The notes under the pieces were generated by a model, which searched no databases, was not told the origin of the DNA, and saw nothing but the letters and a program-made list of their open reading frames with translations. Of a DNA stretch of 22,072 bases, positions 1-7,857 are shown in pieces. Source of the stretch: Psilocybe azurescens (taxonomy: Eukaryota > Basidiomycota > Agaricomycetes > Agaricales > Agrocybaceae); NCBI GenBank assembly GCA_023853785.1, contig JAJIRX010000534.1, positions 1 through 22,072 on the forward strand. The letters run 5' to 3'. Made by a program: the position numbers and the translations under genes. Numbering within the stretch: position 1 is the first letter of the stretch; the number at the start of each line of letters is the position of its first letter.

Positions 1-487
1 CTTCAAGCTTATATTCACGTGCGTGGATAAAGCCAACAGTCAAGTAGTCAAGAACAGCGAGTTCCAAGCAGTGTCAAGTAAGAGGAGGTTAGATTCTCAA
101 GAACTAGCTAAAGAATACAGTGGATCCTTCCTGGTATAAATACTATGAACCGCACAGCAAGTTGAAACAAGTTTGAATGTTCATCAGCAGATGTATATAA
201 GAATAGAGGAAACAGATCAAGTGTTCATCGAAGATGTATCATAAAAGATAGAAGTGAAAGTCCATCAAAGATATGATGGAGTTTCGTAGATATGATGGAA
301 AGCAAAGTTCATCAGAACATACGATGATGTATCAATGATGTGACGGATGACAAAGAAAGGGAAAGAAAAGAAAAGAAAAGACTTGTTGTAACAATCACAT
401 GATGTTGTCCATCATGTGACAGGAAGGTTTTATATATGAAAAGGAAAAGAAAAAGCAAAAGCAAAAGAAAATAAAGTGTCCATAACA
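1..487 (-). repeat. 3' LTR of the retrotransposon (cut by the window edge)
   Basis: It matches 6221-6709 almost base for base and ends in TAACA at 487. By comparison with the other copy it lacks its first 8 bases (TGTTACGA), which lie before the window. Sense order runs from 487 down: U3 487-110, predicted transcript start at 109, R/U5 below that. U3 contains an A/G-rich run of AAAAG units on the plus strand (357-380), a perfect 10-bp inverted repeat (395-419) and a 12-bp direct repeat AGATATGATGGA (269-280 and 288-299). Confidence 0.95.
395..419. promoter_or_regulatory. U3 inverted repeat with E-box-like core (copy at 6617-6641)
   Basis: TCACATGATG and CATCATGTGA form a perfect 10-bp inverted repeat around a 5-base centre, TTGTC. 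Both arms hold CACATG/CATGTG, an E-box type sequence. It is unchanged in both LTRs and lies in U3 upstream of the predicted start, so a binding site for a host dimeric regulator is possible. That function is inference; the symmetry is directly visible. Confidence 0.5.
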
Positions 488-498
488 TTACCCCCTTC
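488..498 (-). promoter_or_regulatory. Polypurine tract next to the 3' LTR
   Basis: The sense strand reads GAAGGGGGTAA directly before the 3' LTR start (TGTTATGG). A purine run ending at the LTR edge is the plus-strand primer of LTR retroelements. It overlaps the last base of the stop codon of the 179-codon ORF (TAG, 500-498). Confidence 0.75.
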
Positions 499-1037
499 TA
501 AGGTTCGACTGTCCCAGTCGAATGGTCTTCAGTATCCGTAGGGTTCTCCAGTATTGTTTGCGATGCCAACGTCATCCGTGGGGTCGTCATAATCAAAGTA
601 ATCGCTTCTGTGAGGAGAGTCGTTACGCTTGAAAGGACAGTATCTTGTTGTATGTCCTGGTCCTCGGCGGTGGCAGTGGTTGCAGGTGAGTTGTTCCGTG
701 GGGGTGTTGTGCGGTGTTTGATGAGCACGTGTTTGATGGCTTGTTGAAACCCTTGAGTTGAAGACGTTTGAGGAGTCGGTGGCGGCTTTGTGGTGGACTC
801 GGACTCTCGCCTGTTTGACTGCGATGTCCGCCTCGATGATTCGTATTTCGCCAGATAAATAGTTGAAGAATTCAAGTTCTTGTTCGATAAAGGGGGGGCA
901 AAGGGCTTCGACGTCGTATCGGTTTTCGGCATTTTCAAGATTTCAAGTAGTTCGTAGACGGAGAGAGTATTAAAAAGTTGAGACGATGTAGTAGTAGATT
1001 GGGGAACAGATGAGGCACGAGCAGTGGAATGAGACAT
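498..1037 (-). CDS. Extra ORF B: intact Ser/Thr-rich 179-codon ORF ending at the polypurine tract
   Basis: An unbroken ORF on the sense strand from ATG 1037 to TAG 500-498, filling the space up to the polypurine tract. The product is rich in S, T, P and Q, has one short hydrophobic/helical stretch near residues 20-36 (LFNTLSVYELLEILKM), a basic stretch around residues 65-80, and a threonine-rich C-terminal half with a possible helix (SVTTLLTEAITLIM). No cysteine cluster, catalytic motif, signal peptide or clear membrane segment was seen, and no family was recognised. Its position matches an extra 3' ORF of an LTR element rather than part of pol. It is the only sizeable ORF of the element free of lesions. 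Confidence 0.5.
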   Translation of the reverse strand: MSHSTARASSVPQSTTTSSQLFNTLSVYELLEILKMPKTDTTSKPFAPPLSNKNLNSSTIYLAKYESSRRTSQSNRRESESTTKPPPTPQTSSTQGFQQAIKHVLIKHRTTPPRNNSPATTATAEDQDIQQDTVLSSVTTLLTEAITLIMTTPRMTLASQTILENPTDTEDHSTGTVEP

Positions 1038-1087
1038 TGTTGGATATCAATGTTTGCTTGCCTAGAAGTGTAGCGACTTGACCTTTC

Positions 1088-1411
1088 TTATAGCCTTTGT
1101 TGCCAGTCCGGGTCTAAGTTTTCCTTGAGCTGGGAAATCCGCAGTTGATACTCTAGATTTTGGTCATGCGCCATTGCTGCGCATCTTGCCTTGAGTTCAT
1201 TGTGTGCTTGTTTCTCCGCATCTCGAGACATTATGAACGCTATCTCGAGTTCTTCAAGCATTTGTTGTCGATCTTCTTGGGATTTTGGTATTTTTGTCGT
1301 GAGGAAAATAGGTTCGTGAGTGTTTTGGGAAAGAGAGTGGACTTGACATGTTTGGTCGGGGAAAGGAGAGCATGTTGATTGATTGTTGAGTGAGGGAAGA
1401 TGGTGGTCTTT
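1088..1411 (-). CDS. Extra ORF A: small glutamine-rich coiled-coil-like ORF after the chromodomain
   Basis: The sense strand stays open from after TAA 1414-1412 to TAA 1090-1088 (107 codons); the first ATG is at 1261, giving 57 residues. The predicted peptide is rich in Q, E, K, L and A (QQMLEELEIAF, EKQAHNELKAR, LRISQLKENL), with heptad-like spacing of leucines that suggests a coiled coil. No family was recognised. It lies between the end of pol and the 179-codon ORF, on the same strand as both. It may be an independent ORF without its 5' part, or an old extension of one of its neighbours. The length and open state alone do not prove it is translated. Confidence 0.4.
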   Translation of the reverse strand, partial: KDHHLPSLNNQSTCSPFPDQTCQVHSLSQNTHEPIFLTTKIPKSQEDRQQMLEELEIAFIMSRDAEKQAHNELKARCAAMAHDQNLEYQLRISQLKENLDPDWQQRL

Positions 1412-1453
1412 TTACAGCTTGTGACGTGCTTCGGTAGAGTCTGTAAGATTTAG

Positions 1454-1590
1454 TTACGGAGTTTCTTCAAAGACCGAAGCCGGTTCCCACGTTCTTCAGT
1501 GATGGGATAGTCCTTCCATTTGACGTAGTATTGGTATCCTCTTCCTCTTTTTCGATGTTTGAGAATCGTCTCTATTTCCCAACGTTCTTC
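1454..1590 (-). pseudogene. pol: pol: C-terminal chromodomain
   Basis: The end of integrase carries WEIETILKHRKRG and YYVKWKDYP, followed one frame over by WEP. This is the chromodomain consensus with aromatic cage positions and the conserved WEP. A missing base near 1492 moves WEP out of frame; in the WEP frame translation ends at TAA 1456-1454, and in the upstream frame at 1450. Chromodomains on integrases are thought to steer insertion to particular histone marks, usually heterochromatin. The domain defines the element as a chromovirus. Confidence 0.88.
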
Positions 1591-3032
1591 TTTGTTTAAT
1601 ATCTCTGGTGGCGGTTGAATGAAATTGGGTCCATGTGTTTCAGTCTCGTGGTATGGATTAAGAAGTGTCGCATGGAATACATCGTGAATGAGCCATCCTT
1701 TGGGGAGTTCCAGTCGATAAGTTAGGGGTCCTAAGACTTCTTTGATCTTGAAGGGTCCTTCTCGTTTTGGTGCCATTTTCTTGTGATAATTCATCTGTAA
1801 AATTTGTGGCTTCCAGCCAAACTCTTTGTCCTTGGATGAACGGTGTGAAGTTCGAGTTTTCCTTTCAGCCATCCTTGTCCGGGCTAGTTCGTGGGCTGCT
1901 AGGGCTTCTTCTCAATCCTTTTGAAGATACTTCAGTCTTTCTTCTACTGAAGGAAACTTGGTGTGTTCGAATGCGGTGGGAATTAGGCAATGGGGAGTAT
2001 CCGAGAATTAATTCGAATGGTGTTCTCTGTCTGTCTGCATGTCTTCGGTTATTGTGAGTGAATTCGAGGGTCCCAAGTCGTTCGTGCCAGTCTTCTGGGT
2101 GGGACAAACAGTATATGGATAGATAGGCTTCGATCTCTTGGTTATATCGTTCTGTTGTTCCGTCCGTTTGAGGGTGATAAGCAGTTGAAAATTTCGATTT
2201 TACTCCAAGGAGTTTCATTAGCTCTTTGAATGATTCAGCTGGTGAATCTGGGGTCTCGATCTGATGTGAGGCTGTCTGGTAGTCCAAACCTTTTGTAGAG
2301 ATTGTCCAGTAAGAGTTTGCCAGTCTTTTCAGCATCCAGTCCTTTCATTCGGCATGGAATAAGGATAAGTCCTTTTGTGTTCCCGTGATCGGTGATGCTT
2401 AGAATCGCATCAAATTCAACTTCTCCTTGCTTGTCCAGGATCGGTGGAAGGTCTGTAAGGAAGTCCATAGCACTGTCTGCAAAGGGTCGGGCTGACTTTG
2501 GTCCAGGTATCGGTATGAATGATGGGTTAGAGGGATGTCGATTTATTTTGAACTGTTGGCAGGCGGCACATCCTTTACATATTGCTTGACAAATGATCGT
2601 AATCCTGGCCACCAGTAGTGTTGTTTTACCGAATTGAATGTTTCTAATTCTCCAGGGTGTCCGGCTGAGATAGGGTCGTGATATGATTTGACTATGTCTT
2701 TCCGTAGGGTTTGATCTTTTGGAATGTAGGCTTGTCCTTGGTAGTATAAAATAGTTTTGCCATTCCACATTCTCTGTTTTCCATTCTCTGAGGTCGTGTT
2801 GTGCATTTGGTGGTCCTCCTTGTAATAGGGTTTTCATTGCTTCTGCTGCATTGTGGTCCAGTTCGTTTGCATTGGCAATTCTTTCCTGTAACTCGGCGTC
2901 GATTAAGTCAATAGAAAAGCTTTTCTGGAAGTAAGGTGATGTTTTCATTGTCGTGGTCTTCTTCTGGGGTGAAATCGGGCGTCTTGAAAGGGTATCGGAT
3001 TGAATCATTTTGTTTCCAGGTAGATGTACCAA
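1560..3032 (-). pseudogene. pol: pol: integrase (HHCC, DDE core, GPY/F), frameshifted
   Basis: Inserts the cDNA into chromosomes. The zinc-binding HHCC domain is split: YHDPISAGHPG (two H) reads in one frame near 2690, and CAACQQFK (two C) in another near 2565. The DDE core shows MDFLTDLP with the first D, TSDRDPRF with the second, and TAYHPQTDG...ERYNQ with the E. The GPFKIKEVLGP block near 1760 is the GPY/F module typical of Ty3-type integrases. Frames change near 2800, 2600, 2300 and 1870, so no intact integrase is encoded. Confidence 0.9.
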
Positions 3033-3078
3033 CTTCAGATTGAATTCTGAGACATACAGAGACCAGCGCGCCCTGTCG

Positions 3079-3480
3079 TCAGTTTAGATTTGGGCCCGAT
3101 CTGAAATATGTCAAATTCTTGTGATCTGAATATACCGTAGTCGTGTGTTCTGATCCTTGGATGTAGTGTCTCCATTCCTGTAATGATCTGATTATTCCCA
3201 GTAATTCCCTGTTGTAGATTTCGTAGTTTCTTTTGGTTGGAGAGAACGTTCTTGATATAAATGCGCATGGGTGTCTTTCGCCATTTCCATCCAGTTGAGT
3301 AAGGACTGCTCCGGAGGCATATTTTGAAGCGTCAGATTCAATTTGAAATGGTTTGGCGGGGTCGGGCATCAAGAGTACTGGTTCTTCCGTGAATCGTTTC
3401 TTCAGTTCATCAAAGGCAGCTTGAGTTGTGTCATTCCATAGAAATCCTTTGTCTTTCTTCAGGAGTTCATTTAGAGGTCG
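3079..3480 (-). pseudogene. pol: pol: RNase H domain
   Basis: Degrades the RNA of the RNA/DNA hybrid during reverse transcription. In one open frame from about 3480 to 3079 it shows ESDAS (first catalytic D), NRELLG (catalytic E) and VYSDHKNL (second D), as in gypsy-type RNase H. The frame ends at TGA (3081-3079), where related elements read on into RRQARW. ARW appears one frame over after an extra G, showing that the stop and a following insertion are lesions rather than a natural end. Confidence 0.88.
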
Positions 3481-3482
3481 AG

Positions 3483-4330
3483 CTACTTCAGAGAATTTCT
3501 GGATGAATTTTCGGTAGAAGTTCCCAAAGCCCAGAACGATTGGACTTGTTTGAGAGTAGTAGGTGCTGGCCAGTCTTGAATTCCTTTGAGTTTTGTTGGA
3601 TCCATAGAGATTTTTCCTGCTTCAACAATCATTCCGAGATATTCCACTTTTCCTTGAGCAAAAGAGCATTTTTCTGGTTTGAGATAGAGATCATTTTCTC
3701 GCAGTCGTTGTAGAACCATTTTGGTGTATTTTTCCAATTCCCCTTGATCTTTCGCAAAGATTAGAATGTCGTCCATATAGATGATTATGAAGCATTGTGA
3801 TATCATGTCTTCAAAGATTGGAGTCCATCCACGGATTGGAAGGTTGCTGGGGAATTGCACATGCCAAAGAACATTACAGTTGGTTCAAAAGTCCTCGGTT
3901 GGTTTTGAATGCTGCTTTCCATTGATCACCTTCTTTTATCCTGATGTTGTTGTAGCCCCATCGGATATCTAGTTTGGTGAAGAATTTTGCGCCTTTCAAT
4001 TTGTCCATAAGTTCCGTAATCCGTGGTAGTGGGTAAGCGTTCTTGATTTTCCAGTCGTTCAGATACCTGTAGTCTTGACAAGGTCTAAGCTTTCCATCTT
4101 TCTTTGATACGAAGAAGAAGGGAGATGCCATAGGTGATTCCGAGGTCGAATGTATCCTTTGTCCAATTGTTCCTTTGTCCAGGTGTCCAGTTCTGTTTGT
4201 TCTGCCGGTGTGATATTGTATGCCTTGAATTTCTTTGGTATGAATCCTTCTTTTAACTCAATTTTGTGGTCCCATGGTCTTGGTTCCGGGAATCGGTCTG
4301 CCGCTTGTTTATCAAAAGGTCCATATATGA
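3483..4330 (-). pseudogene. pol: pol: reverse transcriptase, at least four frame breaks
   Basis: RNA-dependent DNA polymerase that copies the element RNA. Visible blocks are [20 protein letters not shown], the catalytic [12 protein letters not shown] (first aspartate), NSPATFQ, and YMDDILIF with the catalytic DD pair, followed by LGMIV and the connection LKQVQSF. The linker before it (from about 4330) and the body run through several frames. A single T is missing from a T run at 3890-3887 (GLL instead of GLF), another shift lies between NSPATFQS and IFEDM near 3855, and another follows QSF near 3535. Every break can be closed by a one-base change, so all domain blocks survive although the enzyme cannot be made. 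Confidence 0.92.
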
Positions 4331-4481
4331 TTGATATTCTGGGGGATCGATTTCTTGGAGAGGTCTTGTCAGTTTCTCTGGTTCATATTGTTGGGCCAGC
4401 GTCTGTGAGGTGCAGTGATTTTGGTGTTAAGCCAAGTTTCTTTTATTTCGTCTTCGTTTGCATCCCCGATATATCGGATGA

Positions 4482-4961
4482 CTAACGATTGAATTCCTCC
4501 AATGGGTGGGTAGTCTCGATTGTTGGTGTTCGTTTGTCTGTTTCTTCTTCAATGGTGGTTTGATTTATCGTAGGCCCTTGATGTGGTTTCCAAGTTATCT
4601 GTCCATTCCGCCAGTTGATTTCTGGATTCTTTTCCTGTAGCCAAGGGAATCCTAAAATAATTTTCTGTTTTCCTAGCCCAGAGACCAGTAATTGTTCCCG
4701 ATGGTTCCGGTTTCCAACCTTTAGGTCCAGGTCTACAAATGACAAGATGGTTCCTTTCTTGTTGGGGGTTCCGTCCTACGTTATAAACCCGGATCGGTTT
4801 TCCAAGGGTTGGGTTCTGAGTCCAAGTTTTTGTGCATAGTTCTGGTCAATGAATTTCCCTCCTGCTCCTGAGTCTAAGAGCACAGAGGTTTCTGACGATT
4901 TGTGAGCCATTCTGTTTCTTGGTGGGGAATGAAACTGGTAAAAGCATAGTTTTATTCTCAA
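4482..4961 (-). pseudogene. pol: pol: aspartic protease region, one in-frame stop
   Basis: Retroviral-type aspartic protease that would cleave the Gag-Pol polyprotein. The active-site motif LLDSGAGGKFI is present (DSGA in place of the usual DSGAT), followed by a flap-like region and ILGFPWL, which matches the ILGxPWL motif near the C-terminal end of this domain. A TAG at 4778-4776 interrupts an otherwise continuous frame just before DGTPN, a phrase conserved in Tf1/sushi proteases. Gag ends in the same frame at 5028, with further stops before the protease, so how pol is expressed cannot be read from this copy. Confidence 0.85.
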
Positions 4962-5027
4962 TTGTTGCCGTAAGTACAGATTGTATCTTCAGATAAGGAG
5001 AGACAGACGTTGTCCTGTTTCTCCACT

Positions 5028-6147
5028 TTAAAAATCCTTTTCTTCTTTCTCTTCAAATCCTGTTTTAACCATGAGGTCTGTGAGTTCGTCTTTTTCGTCC
5101 TTGTTCAGGCTCCTGATATGGGCATGGAGTTCCTTTGGGGTCCACTTCTTGCTGAGTTGTCCTTGGGTTCTGTTCTGGTTTGTTGGTCCTTTCTGTGGGC
5201 AATCTCTGGATAGATGTCCTCATTGTTTTGCACCTGAAACAGGTGCCTTTCCTGATTAATTCGGCTCGTTCTTCGGCTGTCATGGCTCTTATGTCCATCC
5301 TGTTTGGGTCGTAGTTCCTGTTGTTCCTTGGTAAATTGTTCCAGCGTGGCGTCCTCCTGCGTTCTTCTGGTTCTTCTCTAAAGACCTTGGCCAGTCTGTA
5401 GTTGGTGTCAAATGTTGTTGCTTTTTGTACCAGCCTTGGATTGTTCTTGGAAGGTCTTTGGAGTACAGGATCCTGTCAAGCAGTTGAGGCGTGATGCATT
5501 TTGGAATAATCCTATGAGATGGGCATGGTCTGATTCCGTTTCTGTTCCTAGGTTGGCTTGTCCTACCAATAACTTGAATTTGTTGATGATGTCTTCCACC
5601 CTTTCGTTGGGTTTTATGTCATTCATGGCTGATCTGGTTTCATCCACTGGAGTGAATGCATTGTGGAATTTTGAGAAATGTTCCAAGGGTGTCCCATTCG
5701 AGGGTTTGGTTGGGACTAGTTCCTTTCGTCCTCAAGGTCAAGTACTGTTCCTTCCATAGTTTTGCTCCTCCTTCCATGCAAAATGATAAAATGAAGGCAA
5801 TTTTCTTCTTGTCTGTGTTGTAGACATCATCGTTTATGTCCATGTAGAGATAGCAGTCTTGGATGAAAGACCTGGATTTTGTCCTGTCTCCATCAAATAC
5901 GGTGGGTTTGTTGATCGAGATTTCTTTCTTTCTGTTTGTTTCGACCATGTCTGTGTCTTGTTCTTCTTGATCTATTGCCAGGGTTGATAATAAGTCGTAT
6001 AGCGAGTTTGATAGGTCTTCGTTGCCTAGGTTGATATCTTCAGAGCTTTGTCTGGACGGGTTTGGTGTCTGCCAATTTCGTGTCGGGGTTCCTTCTTCTG
6101 AGCTGTCGGTAGCGGGAATTCCGCCTTTCAGTGGTGCCGTGTTTCAT
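5028..6147 (-). pseudogene. gag: gag (nucleocapsid/capsid), broken by frameshifts
   Basis: Gag forms the virus-like particle and packages the element RNA. The capsid part reads in two overlapping frames (5948-5640 and 5686-5408), with the phrases TPVDET and FKLLVGQ of fungal gypsy Gag proteins. A CCHC zinc knuckle follows: CFRCK is in one frame (about 5240-5225) and GHLSRDC, completing C-x2-C-x4-H-x4-C, is one frame over, so an extra base sits near 5220. The C-terminal part then stays open in the protease frame and ends at TAA 5030-5028. The likely start is ATG 6147-6145, one frame off from the downstream coding. At least four frame breaks are seen (near 6125, 5660, 5350, 5220). Confidence 0.85.
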
Positions 6148-6200
6148 TTCGGGTTTCAGAGGTCTCGTCTGCTGGGGAGCAGAGGCGAGATTCGTAGATG

Positions 6201-6211
6201 AGCTAGTTCTT
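6201..6211 (-). promoter_or_regulatory. Self-priming primer-binding site
   Basis: Just inside the 5' LTR, after one A, the sense strand reads AAGAACTAGCT. No TGG-type tRNA-complementary site is present. The 11 bases pair perfectly with AGCTAGTTCTT at 6329-6319 (sense) of the LTR, and the pairing stops at exactly 11 bases. Tf1 of fission yeast primes reverse transcription with the first 11 bases of its own mRNA, so this site is best read as a self-priming PBS. Confidence 0.75.
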
Positions 6212-6212
6212 T

Positions 6213-6709
6213 TGTTACGACTTCAAGCTTATATTCATGTGCGTGGATAAAGCCAACAGTCAAGTAGTCAAGAACAGTGAGTTCCAAGCAGTGTCAAGTA
6301 AGAGGAGGTTAGATTCTCAAGAACTAGCTAAAGAATACAGTGGATCCTTCCTGGTATAAATACTATGAACCGCACAGCAAGTTGAAACAAGTTTGAATGT
6401 TCATCAGCAGATGTATATAAGAATAGAGGAAACAGATCAAGTGTTCATCGAAAGATGTATCATAAAAGATAGAAGTGAAAGTCCATCAAAGATATGATGG
6501 AGTTTTGTAGATATGATGGAAAGCAAAGTTCATCAGAACATACAATGATGTATCAATGATGTGACGGATGACAAAGAAAAGGAAAAGAAAAGAAAAGAAA
6601 AGACTTGTTGTAACAATCACATGATGTTGTCCATCATGTGACAGGAAGGTTTTATATACGAAAAGGAAAAGAAAAAGCAAAAGCAAAAGAAAATAAAGTG
6701 TCCATAACA
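6213..6709 (-). repeat. 5' LTR of the retrotransposon (complete, 497 bp)
   Basis: On the plus strand it begins TGTTACGA at 6213 and ends CCATAACA at 6709, giving the TG...CA ends usual for LTRs. Against the left LTR it shows six substitutions (18/6238, 58/6278, 285/6506, 323/6544, 359/6580, 437/6659) and two 1-bp indels (near 231/6451 and in the AAAAG run). As the element is on the minus strand, this is the 5' LTR that would drive transcription. Confidence 0.95.
6329..6362 (-). promoter_or_regulatory. Predicted LTR core promoter and transcript start
   Basis: On the sense (minus) strand TATTTATA lies at 6362-6355 and the putative transcript start A is at 6329, 26 bp below the box, a normal TATA-to-start distance. 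The start is inferred because the next 11 bases (6329-6319) are exactly complementary to the primer-binding site, and in Tf1 the primer is the 5' end of the mRNA. The same arrangement is at 142-109 in the left LTR. A second TATA-like stretch (ATATAAAA in the left LTR, near 436-429) is an alternative start, but would make the primer internal. Confidence 0.6.
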
Positions 6710-7857
6710 CCCATATACTCTATATGGAGTTCACCAACTCTATACAAAAGTGGTGGACTCTACATAGAGTCCACCTGAAACATATGTAAATGTTCAAAAA
6801 GTCATTTTGATAAGTGGAGTCCACTTGGACTCCATACAATTCCACTTGAGGCCAGATGGAGTCCACCTGGACTTCATATACACTCTGCATGGACTCCACA
6901 TAGGTCTTAATATTCTTTATTTTTATTAGTATAGTCAAGGTCTAGATAGAATCTATGTAGATGGAGCTTTTGTATATTTATTTTAAATTCATTATCTAAG
7001 TGAGTAGTAGACTTAAAAGCTTATAAATAGATTATTTATAAGAAGTCTATATGATGCTCTTAAAGTCTTCATATTAAATCAAATAATTTATAGTGGTATA
7101 CTAGAATACACTTCTTTTCTACACTCTTATGCCTCATTATCTTCTATATCCCAGTGTCTTTCAATATAGTTTTCATTCTTTTTTCTTCTTTATCATCTTC
7201 AGTATCATCAATTTGATGAGGCTTTTCTCTTCGTTTCTGCTTTTGAATGACATTTTGAGTGTGATAGAACAGCATTGAATGTAAAACCAATCAAAACTCC
7301 CAGATTTTATGTGCTTTAGAATTGAATCAAAGCCACCTAACAATGAATTTAATTGTTCATATGCTTGTATATTAAATGCTTGTTGAAAATATTCTGTTCC
7401 ATCTTTAGTCTTTGCTAGAACCACAAGATTTGGAGCAGAACCATTTAATAGAGCTGGATTACACCATTTACAGCATAGATAATCATTTGTTTGATGATTG
7501 ATATAATAATATGAATCAACAATAAATTGACTAGTTTTTTGCCAAGATTCCCAAGTTTTTTTACAATACTTGTTCAAAAGACTTGGCAACCTTTATCAAT
7601 ACAAATATAGGATGGCCAAGATTATTCAGTTGAGGTTAAATCCAAATAAAATCCATGTAGAGGATGTGGAACTCTATATAGACTCCATATGAACTCCAAA
7701 TGAAGTTCCACATGGGGTCCAGATGGTTCCACATCCTCCACATTGGTCCATATGGAGGATGAGTTAATTCCGGCTGGACTCCATGTGGAGCCTCCATCCT
7801 AAATGGCTGGGATACCTGCCAAAAAAAGGTCACCAAACTCCACCCAGAATATATGGG
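6710..7857. mobile_element. DNA-transposon-like element with inverted ends and TGGASTCCA clusters
   Basis: The left end CCCATATACTCTATATGGAG and the complement of the right end, CCCATATATTCTGGGTGGAG, agree at 15 of 20 positions including the first 8. Both subterminal zones (6720-6900 and 7660-7800) are packed with TGGAGTCCA/TGGACTCCA and near copies; exact 9-mers start at 6815, 6826, 6857, 6890 and 7775. The AT-rich interior carries one minus-strand ORF. Clustered subterminal motifs are typical transposase-binding sites of cut-and-paste elements, but the superfamily was not recognised. The left end touches the LTR with no gap, so the true left end may lie on the far side of the retrotransposon. 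Confidence 0.55.
7173..7589 (-). CDS. Unrecognised ORF inside the 6710-7857 element
   Basis: 138 codons starting at ATG 7589. It contains a Cys pair CCKWC near residue 40, FDWFYIQCC later, and a lysine-rich C-terminus. The CCKWC motif is zinc-finger-like, but no second metal pair is obvious. The composition is AT-driven, so part of the apparent protein may be chance. It could be a remnant of a transposase or accessory ORF of the surrounding element. No catalytic signature was found. Confidence 0.3.
   Translation of the reverse strand: MPSLLNKYCKKTWESWQKTSQFIVDSYYYINHQTNDYLCCKWCNPALLNGSAPNLVVLAKTKDGTEYFQQAFNIQAYEQLNSLLGGFDSILKHIKSGSFDWFYIQCCSITLKMSFKSRNEEKSLIKLMILKMIKKKKE

Larger units (their letters stand above)
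1..6709 (-). mobile_element. Ty3/gypsy chromovirus LTR retrotransposon (Tf1/sushi-like), nearly complete, decayed
   Basis: Two near-identical LTRs (1-487 and 6213-6709) enclose an internal region read on the minus strand in the order gag, protease, RT, RNase H, integrase, chromodomain, then two extra ORFs. This domain order and the chromodomain place it among the chromoviruses of Ty3/gypsy. The LTR ends are TGTTA...TAACA. The first 8 bases of the left LTR lie outside the window, so the target-site duplication cannot be tested; on the right the element is followed by CCCAT. Priming looks like Tf1 self-priming rather than tRNA priming. About fifteen frameshifts or stops break gag and pol, so this copy is not autonomous. 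LTR divergence (six substitutions, two 1-bp indels) suggests a fairly young insertion. Confidence 0.95.

Noticed and set aside
269..299. AGATATGATGGA direct repeats and scattered GATG words considered as a CRISPR-like array
   Set aside because: Only two exact copies 19 bp apart, inside an LTR of a eukaryotic element.
357..472. AAAAG/AAAAGC runs considered as an independent microsatellite
   Set aside because: They are present in the same place in both LTRs and are simply part of U3.
1160..1378. 72-codon plus-strand ORF
   Set aside because: It is antisense to the retrotransposon and lies over the Gln-rich sense ORF; no family features.
3781..3972. Plus-strand ORFs across pol (also at 2392-2589, 4150-4485, 4615-4839, 5010-5213 and 5412-5759)
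   Set aside because: All are antisense shadows of the gag-pol region read on the minus strand.
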